Of a stretch of 34,777 nt of DNA, positions 11,222 through 20,156 are shown in pieces. The stretch spans positions 29,451 through 64,227 of the forward strand of contig NWUY0300007300.1 in NCBI GenBank assembly GCA_004151065.3. The letters are read 5' to 3'. The first letter of the stretch is position 1. The number at the start of each line of letters is the position of its first letter. The notes beneath the pieces were generated by a model. It worked only from the letters and a program-made list of their open reading frames with translations, was not told where the DNA came from and made no database searches. Source of the stretch: Larix sibirica (lineage: Eukaryota; Streptophyta; Pinopsida; Pinales; Pinaceae). The translations under genes were made by a program, and so were the position numbers.

Positions 11222-11809
11222 CTATTGATCATTAGCAAAGACCTTCCAATTAATCACATTATCAGGGATTGAAGTCCTGTATATCAATTCAACATAAAAG
11301 ACATCGAGTGGAAAACCATCAGGAGGAAGTAATTTTGATGCGACATTGGCGAGCAAACCAGTGTCAAAGTTTTGGGATCGAGGTACATAAATTATGTTGA
11401 ATTCTTGGAAATGATTAATTAAACTCCAGACTTCTTTCTGATAGTTCTTCAAATGACTAGAAACACAATGACTTGAGTTCCTAACCCGTCTGACAATTTT
11501 TTGATAAAAGCCATAAACTTTGAGAACTCGAGCTTTTAAGTCAATAGCTTTTCTAAGACGCCGTATGAGTGCCTCATACTCAACTATGTTATTAGTGCAT
11601 TCAAACTCTAACCTACAATATATCAAAATCTTATTTCCATCTGGGTTAATCAAAACAAAACCAACTCCATCCCCTTCTTTGGACCTAGAGACATCGAAAA
11701 ACAAAGTCCAACAAGTATTCTCTAATCTAAAATTTGTATTCACATTATATACATTATGCACAATTTCACCAGAAAAAGGTACAGAAGTAACCTGAGTGAT
11801 ATGTGATTC
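11222..11809 (-). pseudogene. Second RNase H-like domain upstream of RT
   Basis: The conceptual protein reads NTCWTLFFDVSRSKEGDGVG, then LEFECTNNIVEYEALIRRL, then LKVYG and YVPRSQNFDTGLLANVASKL. This is the archaeal-type RNase H fold of plant Tat-like Ty3/gypsy elements: first catalytic Asp in FFD, Glu in EYEAL, last Asp/Ala area in DTGLLANVA. In the well-known Tat and Ogre elements this extra domain sits after the RT-RNase H pair; here it sits between protease and RT. The frame 11761-11222 is open over 179 codons, the longest intact pol piece. The N at 11810 interrupts its upstream edge, where a short piece is duplicated (11703-11760 and 11821-11878). Confidence 0.78.
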
Positions 11810-11878
11810 NCATCTAGGTTAAAGTCCAACAAGTATTATCTAATCTATAGTTTGTATTTACATTATATACATTATGCA
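11703..11878. repeat. 58-bp duplication flanking an N
   Basis: 11703-11760 and 11821-11878 are near-identical 58-bp copies (about five differences) encoding the same minus-strand peptide, HNVYNVNTN.RL.NTCWTL. The single N at 11810 lies between them. The upstream copy ends its coding similarity just before the N, while the downstream copy continues into the RNase H domain. This looks like an unresolved join between two element copies, or a small genuine duplication. Confidence 0.75.
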
Positions 11879-12049
11879 AGATAGATGGTGATGAATCCAT
11901 TTGAGAGAATTAAATGATTTTAGATTGTCTGTCACATTAATCAAAAGGTGAAATTTTTGTAGGGAAGTTCCCAAAGAAGGTATCAACACCATAATTCCTT
12001 GTGTGAGAATTGAGGAAAAGAGCAGGTTCACTAGGGGTCGTCGAGATTA

Positions 12050-13140
12050 GTAACAGTTTGTTTCAAGTAAGGCTCCTTATTAACCCTGATCTTATTTTTT
12101 TCCCCATTATATGGCATCCATAAGTGTGACCAGTCGGTAGTGAAATATCCTCTCATCTTTTCAAACCAGTCTCTACTCAACCACATCTCATAAACTTATG
12201 GGACATCAGCCACTACAATATCTATCATTTGGTGAATACGGGAGTCAGAGGAGAGTCTTATCAAGATATTACTCAATTATCCTACCATATTAACCCTATA
12301 TTTGTCCAACTTAACTATTTGTGTAGGAGAAGGTTTTGATATCAACATTAAGCTTCCTACATACATAAACATGCATCACGTTGGAAGGTGCACCAGAATC
12401 CACCATGCAATTGTGTACATTTATATTGAAAATATCAAAGAAAAGTAGGAAAGGTGGTGTACCAATCTTCTTACTAGTAGGAGGTGAAGAAGCGGGGCGA
12501 TCAATGTTTTCTCTTACAGGGGTTTCCAAGTTATTATTTTCAACAATATTAACTTTGTTAGCAGCCAACTTTTGAAGAACCTTATCTTGAATCATCAAGA
12601 AATTGATAAGTTCAAACAATGAAATGTTGGCTTTAACCTTCTTTAAGTCTTCTACTAGATCATATTCTAATTCATGCATAGATACCTCCCTTTGAGAATT
12701 AGATCTAGTGTTCGAAGGAGTATTTATGTTAGGACTTGATGTAGCAGGAGAATCCTTAGGTAATTGTCCCTTATCATGAGTGTTGTAGTGATGTTGTATA
12801 GCGTACATTGGCTCAGGATTTTCCTCTTCATAAATCCCCGACAGTTTTGAAAAATGATTGACAGTATGAGTACGTAAATCATCATCACCTTCAAGTGGTT
12901 GTTCATCATCCTCCATATATTGATTAAAGTTTGCTTCATTCCTATCAGGAGGAGGCTGGGGGATAGATATAAAATCTATGAGAACATTAGCAAGATCAAT
13001 TGTGTTCATCCCCTTTGAGGGAGCCATCTATTGATTGGGAGGAGGTTGATGTGAATTTCTAAAAGAGGGTCTATAATTACCCTGATTAGATGAGCTTTCA
13101 CATAAGTTTTTCCTCATGTCTTTTGAAGGACCTTCTACAA
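12050..13140 (-). pseudogene. gag C-terminus and aspartic protease
   Basis: The protease matures the gag-pol polyprotein. An open frame at 13027-12311 begins with an acidic linker, followed by YDLVEDLKKVKANISLFELI, a block usually found before the protease in these elements. It then has NVHNCMVDSGAPSNVM, where DSGA is the active-site Asp motif (about 12420-12380). The fold continues after a frame break through LIRLSSDSRIHQMIDIVVAD and LSRDWFEKMRGYFTTDWS, ending with IRVNKEPYLKQTVT near 12060. A Cys-poor stretch, CESSNQGNYRPSF near 13080, marks where a zinc knuckle might be expected, but no CCHC is present. One frameshift separates this from gag near 13140. Confidence 0.82.
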
Positions 13141-13143
13141 ACT

Positions 13144-14496
13144 TTATAGATCAAGTGCCCCTTTATCCTTCATATCCGCAGGGAGTTTCGGGAGTGGTTC
13201 TGTTCTTTTCGGAGAGGTTGAAGGTTGATCGCTTTCAGTATTGAGATTGTCTTTCAGACTGAATATATCCTTTTCAATCAACAAAGACTCATCGAATGCT
13301 TCTTGGAGGGCGGATTTTAAGGATCTTTTAACCCACATGGTTGTGGTAAGTGTGAGAGCCTTTGCATAATATGCTATAATGAGGTTTTCAACCAGCATAT
13401 ATGCAACGAGAATCTTATTTTTTAAATCCAAGAACCTTTGGTTAAAGTATTTGATTCTTTCCTTATTATCCATTTTCATCTTGGATAATTCCATCACCAA
13501 AATCTTAGGGGTTTTGTCATCGCCAAATTTTTCCAAGAAAGCAGTTTCAAACCGGCCCAAAGACAAAATTGTCCACAGGTGTTGAGAAAAGTGCCATGTG
13601 GAGGCCCTACGCTCAAACGTACATGGAAACAACCTACAAAGTACATATTAATAATGTTCAACATTCCCCAGTCTAATTGCTAACATGAATTTCCTTATGT
13701 GATCATCAACTGGTTGTTTAGTGTAAGGATCATATTTTGGCATAAATCTTTCTTGATTCTTAGGTAATGGATGTTGTGGACCTGGTAGCACCATTGCATC
13801 TTGGTTAAGCAAGGGTTTGTTATGGTTATGAGCCATGTGTCGTTATCCTTGAGACCTAGAAGATATAGCAAAAGATCAATTAGAGTGATGTCTCGAGGAC
13901 TCTTCTCCCGATAAATTTCCTCAAGGAGAATCTTGAGACGAGTTAGGTGGTGAAGGTAGCTGATTAGGTCCACCCAATCCTAAGATGGTTCGAGTTCAAA
14001 TTGGTGAAGCCAATGCACTCAATATGGAATGTAGCTGAGAATGTGACGGTGAATTGAATTGTTTAGCTATAATATTAGGATAAGTTTGGCCAGTTAATAT
14101 ATTATGCAAAAATAAATTAGGTTTGCTAATCAATGGGGTGTTTTCAAGTTGTCTGATGATCGGTGGGATGTTGTCAGGTTGCGATATATGTTCAGTGTGT
14201 TGGTCAAAATGCTGAGCCAATTGCTCCTGGAAATATATATTTCTAGCCAATCTAGATTGAGTCTTGGATAAAATATGTTGGGAGTTTTGGATCAATTGTT
14301 CGAACTCAGGACTTACTGACAAAGGTGTAGAAATTATAGGATCACCTGTAGGGTGTGCAATATGTGGAAGTGGTGTGGAGATCGGTTCAGATTGTGAGGT
14401 GGTAGCGATGTCTAATATGACGGGAGGACTCAAACGATTGCGAGTTACGATTGGGGAGCAATTGGTTGGAGGTTTCTTATGGTTTTGTTTAACCAT
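13144..14496 (-). pseudogene. gag capsid polyprotein of gypsy element
   Basis: Gag forms the virus-like particle that packages element RNA. I start it at the Met at 14496 (MVKQNHKKPPTN), the first Met outside the LTR. The frame stays the same to 13144, with stops at 13996, two or three in 13920-13840, and 13648. The N-terminal third is Pro/Ser/Gln-rich. The capsid core is well preserved: LFPCTFERRASTWHF, FETAFLEKFGDDKTP, LVMELSKMKM, YFNQRFLDLKNKI and IIAYYAKALT (13632-13330). This is the Retrotrans_gag domain. A Ser/Pro tail follows. It is the first gene after the 5' LTR, as expected. Confidence 0.85.
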
Positions 14497-14509
14497 TAAT
14501 TCACAAGTG

Positions 14510-14529
14510 GCCCTCCTTCTAGTGCCATT
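14510..14529 (-). other. Candidate primer-binding site
   Basis: Directly inside the 5' LTR the minus strand reads AATGGCACTAGAAGGAGGGC. TGG two bases after the LTR CA end is the expected start of a tRNA primer-binding site. I cannot match the remaining bases to a particular tRNA with confidence, and mutations are likely. Confidence 0.45.
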
Positions 14530-15542
14530 TGTTGATAGGAGAAATTGTTCCACTCATCAATGCAAAGGATATCAATCTGATCTAGGGGTGTCAGAAAACC
14601 CTGCACAATATTCTTCCTAGTCCTCAATTGTTTGGTATGACTTCTTTCGACAGATATCAGGGCCCTGTTAGCCACAAGTCGGTTTTATGATCTTGGAAAG
14701 GAGACTTATCAAAATTCTATCTTAAATATTACCCAAATTGACAAATCCTAACCAAGAATAATTTTTTTTAAATTATGTAAGTTAAACCTAGGTTGTTATC
14801 AGTTGACAGGGAAACTTATTAACCTAAATTAATCTATAGAAAAATAACATGAAAAATGGCAATCTCTGATGATAAAATGCACTGTAAGTGATTTAGAACA
14901 AATCCTTGAACTATGTTACAGTCAATTACTTATGCAATCTTAACGAAACATCATTAAAGAAAGCATGAGCTTAAAATAACAAAGATCATCTTTAAGAATC
15001 AAAATCAATTGTAGGATTAGCCTATCTAGCCTTTAAGAAAGAACTAATAAGTTAATTAATTAATCAAGCACTAATAATTACAAAGGCATGCCAAAAGTAG
15101 ATTTTATTGAAATCATCCAACATGTCATGTTCACAACATAGCTGATTAGTGAATAAATCCAAAATCAAGCTATAGCCATTGTAATGGTGTTGGAACGTCA
15201 GAAATTAAAAAGTTAAAGTTAAGAAATTTTCTGACTTCCGACATCTGATGATTACTAGATAAAGTCGGGATTGGGATGTCAGAAATTTAAGTTTAAGAAC
15301 TTGAAAATCCTGAAATCAGAGATCCGATGTTTTTACATAAAACTTGAAATTTTAAGCATAAAAAATATTGGGAAAAGCATAATTTTGAAAGATAATTAAT
15401 TGGAATTCACTCTAAGGTAATGAAAATGAGAAATTATATAATTCAAACAAGAAATCAAATCAAAACAACTTATCTTAAAAAAAAAATGCGGCTCCCATAA
15501 TTTTTTGAAGAAAAAGTGGTGGGTTATGTTGTGGCTACAACA
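14530..15542 (-). repeat. 5' (right) LTR, 1013 bp
   Basis: It begins with TG and ends with CA on the plus strand. It matches the left LTR in two blocks (14530-15186 to 1622-2276; 15187-15542 to about 6617-6960). The switch between blocks at 15186/15187 falls within an 80-bp subrepeat and skips 4.34 kb present in the left LTR. Transcription of the element would start within this LTR on the minus strand; I could not identify a convincing TATA box. Confidence 0.82.
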
Positions 15543-15547
15543 AAGCA
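15543..15547. repeat. Right target-site duplication of the gypsy element
   Basis: AAGCA directly follows the CA end of the right LTR and pairs with AAGCT at 1617-1621 (one mismatch). Removing the element and one copy of this sequence rejoins the two halves of the interrupted gene in the same order as in the related intact-order copy at 2516-6024. Confidence 0.65.
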
Positions 15548-16378
15548 CACAATTTTTCTTAGTAAACCTATTTTGGGGGTAAACTAGGGTTCTAGTCCCA
15601 ACTCATCTAGGGAAAATAATTTGTAGAATAAAGAGTCAACTAGGAAAGTGAACATGAAAAAAATAGGGGCTTTGTTTCTCTGTACCTCTTTGGCAGCTCT
15701 GGCAGCCTTCAAGATGTTTGATGATAGGATGTTGGCCCAATTGAAGATCTGTCGTGTTTCTGCTACATGATGTGCTATAGGAGTCCATTCGAGTATGAAG
15801 TGTGGATACCCCTATTCTCCGTGTACTCAAAAAATCATGGGAATGAGCAATTTGTATGGGCATTTAAATTATTGGACAACATACTTGTGGTTTTCTTTTT
15901 GTGTGAAAATTCTATCTTCAACCCATGCTTCTTTAATTATTGCAACCAGGTTAGGATTCTCTGCATAAAAAATTTCCAAAAATGGCTTGTTGAGCAACAC
16001 CTCAGGTTTCTTCAACTCATACATCTGTAGAAAGGCGTATGGCTTCAAGGAGGCTACAAGAAATGCAACCTCATTTACTACTATTTCAAGCCCCAAGTTG
16101 ATGTCATCAAAAATCCACCTCATTGCATCATTATAAGGTAGGACTGTCAGTATGGTATCAATAGTAACAAGGTCGCTTTTCTTGATATTTTCATACACTA
16201 ACAAATTGTCATCATCTTGAGGGAAATTGCCTTTGACAAATATCTAGTACATTTAATCCCAAATGGGGTCATCCTAGAAACTGGTGAGATTACTTGTGTT
16301 AGTTAGTAGCATGCCCTATGCATCCTTTGTCGGATTGAGGATTTCTTCCACCTCTTTTTGAGTAGCTCCCTACTATTG
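15548..16378 (-). pseudogene. Unknown retroelement-associated gene, 5' part (interrupted copy 2)
   Basis: This is the upstream half of the gene whose downstream half is at 658-1616. The frame at 16204-15869 gives VASLKPYAFLQMYELKKPEVLL. It aligns with VYANFKPDTFSNIYALKTPQ at 5700-5640 in copy 1. In the same frame after a stop, CPYKLLIPMI, GYPHFILEWTPIAHHVA and IFNWANIL align with EPYKLLASML, YAYFKLEWTPLVHHIV and VFNWAQIF. Four stops fall in 15548-16204 and three more upstream. Upstream to about 16378 an acidic N-terminal stretch with DDD resembles copy 1. Function is unknown. The gene ends abruptly at the target duplication of the gypsy element. Confidence 0.6.
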
Positions 16379-16460
16379 TGTACCTTCAACGTTTTGAATG
16401 CAACAAAGACTGTGCAGAAATGGAAATCAGGGACACTGCTATTGATATACATCAGCATAT

Positions 16461-16541
16461 ATCCATCTTAGACCCAGATCTATTAAGCACCGAGAGGGAT
16501 CCAATTTATTGGTGCTTAATAGATTTGGGTTTAAGATGGAT
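16461..16541. repeat. 30-bp inverted repeat with 21-nt spacer
   Basis: Arms 16461-16490 and 16512-16541 pair in 28 of 30 positions, and weaker pairing extends a few bases outward. The spacer is 16491-16511. The right-arm sequence recurs in the same orientation at 18444-18491. A single N lies 18 bases beyond the right arm. The structure could be a transposon terminus, a foldback (MITE-like) remnant, a small-RNA hairpin, or an assembly join of two copies in opposite orientation. Confidence 0.75.
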
Positions 16542-16822
16542 CTATGTTGGTTTTATTTNGGGCGTGGGGGCATGGGGGGAGTAGGAAGCAATACTGTACT
16601 TGACATCAGTGCACCATGGGAAATAGGTCTAGACCATGATACTAAATAACACCATGAAGAAGATGAATAATAACAAAGTGATATAATGAAAATATTTATC
16701 TATGTCAACAAGAAGTTGAATAATAACACAGAAAGAATGTTTAGTCATTAAGAAGTTTTATAATAATGAATTGAAATGATAAAGATATTGAATAACATAT
16801 ATTACATAGTAATTTATCTTAA

Positions 16823-17112
16823 CCTTTCTTCTTCAGCTTTTCTATTAGATACACTCGCACACTCTCCCATCTTTTCATATCGATCATATGAAAATGGAGG
16901 TTGAAATCGAAGACCATCCAAATCTTTTACTCTGGATATTGCAGTAAAAGTGAGACCCTACCTCTCATTCTTACCAATATTAATAATTGCTTTCTCTAAT
17001 GTCTATCCCTGATACTTATGGATTGTTAATCCCCAAGGAAGTCTCAATGGAATGTGTCTTTCTTTACCTCCTTCAATTGGTATGATAGAGACAATCTGAG
17101 TAAATGGACTGT
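16823..17112 (-). pseudogene. PIF1-type helicase C-terminal fragment
   Basis: PIF1-family helicases unwind DNA; in plants such fragments are common in Helitrons and related elements. The minus strand gives ERHIPLRLPWGLTIHKYQG, a stop, TLEKAIINIGKNER, a stop, and GLTFTAISRVKDLDGLRFQP, then FSYDRYEKMG. These are helicase motif V (LTIHKSQGQTL in the family; here Ser is Tyr and the Gln codon CAG has become TAG) and motif VI (TFTAISRVK, with its Arg kept). Only about the last 90 residues survive; no P-loop was found upstream. Sequence differs clearly from the plus-strand helicase at 24741-25170, so this is another family. Confidence 0.8.
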
Positions 17113-17604
17113 GCAATATATCCATACTCATTCAAGATCTATTCAAACATATTAACAGAGACACATCAATGGAGGCATAAACACAATATATTCATTACCC
17201 CAAACTTTGTACATGAATTTTGCAAAACTCTAATCTACCTCCCTTTCTCTCTGTTGGCCTAATTTTACACAGCTCAGGCACTACCTGGGCTCCACACTAA
17301 CCAACTAACTGTTTGAATAAGCAACTTACAATTAATTAGGGAAAGTAGACCCTATCCTTCTAAAATCAATAAAATCCAAACTTAAATTAAGGAACCACTC
17401 CCTTTGGTAAACTGTCCATTCAACCCTCTAGAGGTCAAGAGTTGACACTGAGGAGATCCTCCTACATCACATGTTCAAAGTTGTAAACATGATTTTGTGA
17501 AATTTTTTAGACTTAGATAAGTGGTTTAATGACAATAGTACACACAGAAGGAGGAAGATAAACTTTATGTTTATCTCTATTTGGAGACTCACTTAGCTCG
17601 ATTT
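17113..17604. other. No supported gene
   Basis: I see no recognisable coding sequence. The minus strand here should hold earlier helicase motifs if the fragment at 16823-17112 were longer, but none can be read, so that gene is truncated or scrambled beyond recognition. Confidence 0.35.
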
Positions 17605-17971
17605 TCACTTGGTTGGTAGATAGGACATTGGAGGGTCTAATGAATCATTCACATTGCATTTTAGTGTTCTATGACAAGACATTTGAGGTTTTAGAGAGTA
17701 ACATGCCTTTAGTATATATAATTGTTTTAAATATTGAGATTCCAAGTATTGTTGTATAAGAAGAAATCCATTTTGGATATTATCTACTGGAATATATCTT
17801 TGATTTGCTAATAACTTCTTATCTAGATCCTTTAGGGTACTAGACACCTTGAGGTAGAAAGAGTAGGAGGCCTTAAAAGCATTAACCGAATGAAAAAAGA
17901 GAAGTGCATTGCCCACCAACAACCCAATAAACATAAGAAGTGCATTGCCCACTAACAATCCAATAAGCATA
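17605..17971 (-). pseudogene. Unidentified minus-strand frame with a 36-bp tandem duplication
   Basis: A frame of 121 codons is open here. Its first 24 codons repeat GLLVGNALL because 17900-17935 and 17936-17971 are two 36-bp copies with about four differences. The rest (VNAFKASYSFYLKVSSTLKD and so on) has no motif I recognise. It lies between the PIF1 fragment and the Cys-containing fragment at 18020-18418 on the same strand, so all three may descend from one element. Confidence 0.3.
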
Positions 17972-18019
17972 TCTTGGGATTAAAGAGATACCTTTTATTT
18001 CAATACAAAAAACAAATGT

Positions 18020-18418
18020 GTCACCAACATGATCATCATCCAATGATGAGGTGAACTAGTAAACCATTTTTATATAATGTGACTTTGAAATGTGAAACAC
18101 ATGTCTTGTCTTTTCCTAATTTATTGTCTTTTTTCTTCCTCTATAGGTATGACATCTATTAGTGTAGTTGAGTATTGAGCTCCAACATCATAGTCAAAAT
18201 GTGGATGGACAATAATATTAATCTGAAAAAATAGAGTTTTGATGAAGCCTTGTTTCTTATCCTTGGAAAATTTACGGGAGTTATGAAAGGGAGGATTACA
18301 TTTGAAGTAGTCTTTTTCCTTTACATGTAAAATAAATTTTGTGTTTTTATTGCACCAAGAAGAGTCAAGTGTTCTACAATCTATACTTAATTTTTTTATA
18401 CATCTATAAAAACTACAC
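18020..18418 (-). pseudogene. Unidentified protein fragment with Cys residues
   Basis: The minus strand reads nearly continuously, with about three stops. Blocks include SIDCRTLDSSWCNKNTKFIL, EKDYFKCNPPFHNSRKF, INIIVHPHFDYDVGAQYS and LDDDHVGDTFVFCIEIKGIS. The composition and length suggest a real former protein, not chance. I do not recognise the family. It lies upstream of the PIF1-type fragment on the same strand and may belong to the same transposon. Confidence 0.4.
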
Positions 18419-18443
18419 CTCCAAAAATTTGATCTCTCTTTAT

Positions 18444-18491
18444 GGTTAATAGATCCAAGTTTAAGATGGATCTATGAACATTTTATTTTTG
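18444..18491. repeat. Third copy of the inverted-repeat arm
   Basis: GGTTAATAGATCCAAGTTTA and the following AGATGGATCTATG match the right arm at 16512-16541 and its continuation to 16558, including a trailing TTTTATTT. It is a direct repeat of that arm, and the two enclose about 1.9 kb that contains the minus-strand helicase remnant. This is compatible with an element terminus. Confidence 0.6.
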
Positions 18492-18892
18492 TATTTTATG
18501 AGTAGACATGGATTTTTTTAATTACTTTTCATTTGGTTTTAATTTTTATTTTATGAACCAACATGGATTTTTAATTACTTTTTATTTTTGATAACATTTT
18601 GTAATGTTACTTTACGTTACATGACAACATCTCCCCCATACTGGGTTGTATATCACCTCACTACTCTCGGTGCAAAAATGAAAACAAAAGGAATGAGCTA
18701 GGAAACGATTTTAACAATGAACAAATCGAGGAGGTAATAGTACAATGCAAGATTTCTCAACAAGTTAAAAAGGTAAATATCTATGATGAATTACTCCCTT
18801 TAATGTTCATGATTTGAAATATTCTGCAACTAATGTCATGATGGGGATGATTTTATGATGGGTCTAATATCACATATAGGTTATCTCATCCA
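18492..18892. other. AT-rich spacer with a 55-bp duplication
   Basis: No gene is seen. Two diverged copies of about 55 bp start at 18493 and 18548, each beginning ATTTTATGA and containing ACATGGATTTTT. The stretch ends where the LINE poly(A) tail (poly-T on the plus strand) begins at 18893. Confidence 0.45.
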
Positions 18893-19254
18893 TTTTTTTT
18901 TTGTAAGTAAGATTTCATATTAACTTCAAAATGAGAAATACATAGCTATCAGATCAATTAGGCGACAAGAAACCACTTGGCCCAAAATTCCCTTACACAA
19001 AGCTTCCCTACATCGGCCCCAAAACTAGACTTGCAGATAGTTAATACATGAGTGCAGATTCCGTTCTTCTTCAACTTGGACTGTTTACTCCTTCTGAGAA
19101 ACATGGAGCAGACTCATTAAAAAGTGACAGAGCTACTCAAAACCCACCCATCCCAAATTACATCCTTTGTACTCCATCTACTTAAAGACCGACCATATCC
19201 TCAAAAATACATAGACTGGAACATAAGACAACAAAATGCATAACAGGCCGCAGA
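18893..19254 (-). other. LINE 3' noncoding region and poly(A) tail
   Basis: After the last frame ends at 19255, about 350 bases without coding signal lead to TTAATATGAAATCTTACTTAC followed by ten A residues on the minus strand (18902-18893). A short 3' noncoding part ending in poly(A) is typical of L1-type elements and marks where target-primed reverse transcription began. Confidence 0.75.
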
Positions 19255-20124
19255 TTACACCTTTGTGGAGTCCATCAGTTCCTTCGCGCTTGGTTGGGCT
19301 GTTGAACTAGGCCCCCGGGTGTTCGCTGCAGCACAGGTGCCCCTGCTCCCACTGCCGCTGAGTTGTTGTCTGCGAGAACAACTTCCAGGATCCATTTGCT
19401 CCGGGCTAAGAGGGGAATAGAGCGGAATCCCCAATTTCATTGTAATCAGGTCCACTTTCTTATGCATTAGACGGATGTTATTGTAGTGTTCCCTCCAAGC
19501 ACGCACTGGCTTTGTCTCACCAATAACTTTGTTCTCCCTCTCCATCAGAATATGAGCGAGAATCCCATTTGTTACCCAATATGTGGTCACTATATGATCA
19601 AAGGTGACCAAGCGACCCACTGTAGTGCCCGGGTCATGGACCCACTCTTCAACCTCAGCCCTTATTTCTCCAAGATTTTGCTTTGTCACCTGATTCCACA
19701 ATCCTTTTTCCATCTGTTTGATTTCCTCTTGAATCATCTGAGAAATACGATCTCGGAAGAACCGAGCATCCTGGGTGGATTTCAACTGCTCTAGGGTGGC
19801 ATTTTTCGTATAAAACACTTGGCTTTGGCATGTTTTCTTCCTCCCCTCTTTTGGTCACCTCTGCCTAGGAGCCATTGTCACACACAACCTATGGGGATAG
19901 GGTCGAACACCCAGGTCCAAAAAGCGGGTGACTCTCACCAGCACAGTATCCATAATAGAATTCGGGGGTTTGCATGTCGACCACCTTGTGCCATCCTCAT
20001 TTATAACCATCGAATCCGTTTTTACCTTAATTACAGTCATCATTCTTTTAAGCCCCGAATCCGTTTGCAGTACTGGGACGTCCGATCCAACATTTTTAAA
20101 CTTCATTCCGTTCTTAAACACCAT
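19255..20124 (-). pseudogene. Unidentified frame near the LINE 3' end
   Basis: One minus-strand frame runs from before 20124 to 19255 with a single in-frame TGA at 19855-19857. The first part contains GSDVPVLQTDSGLKRMM and VTRFLDLGVRPYPHRLCVT. The second part is hydrophilic and helical: FFRDRISQMIQEEIKQMEKG, VTFDHIVTTYWVTNGILAHI and LITMKLGIPLYSPLSPEQMD. It ends in a Ser/Gly/Ala-rich tail. A plausible internal start is MAPRQR at 19875. In ordinary plant LINEs this position holds the end of the RT protein (zinc-binding region and sometimes RNase H), which this sequence does not resemble. It may be a captured sequence, or the end of another element joined here. I do not recognise the family. 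Confidence 0.55.
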
Positions 20125-20156
20125 CTTATAAGTTCTTTTTCGGTCTGTCCTATGTG

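Larger units (their letters stand above)
1622..15542 (-). mobile_element. Ty3/gypsy LTR retrotransposon, decayed, minus strand
   Basis: The element is bounded by two homologous LTRs. The right one starts with TG at 14530 and ends with CA at 15542; the left one starts with TA (mutated TG) at 1622 and ends with CA at 6960. Homology between the LTRs stops exactly at these points. The internal region, 6961-14529, reads on the minus strand as gag, protease, RNase H-like domain, RT, RNase H and integrase. The sequences resemble the plant Tat-like branch of Ty3/gypsy. All domains carry stops or frameshifts and the RT active site is mutated, so the copy is dead. In sampled stretches the LTRs differ at roughly 12-17% of positions by eye, which implies an old insertion. 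It disrupts an older gene (658-1616 plus 15548-16378). Confidence 0.88.

Noticed and set aside
12381-12575. A plus-strand frame opposite the protease region
   Set aside because: The minus strand here clearly encodes the DSGA protease; the plus frame is a by-product.
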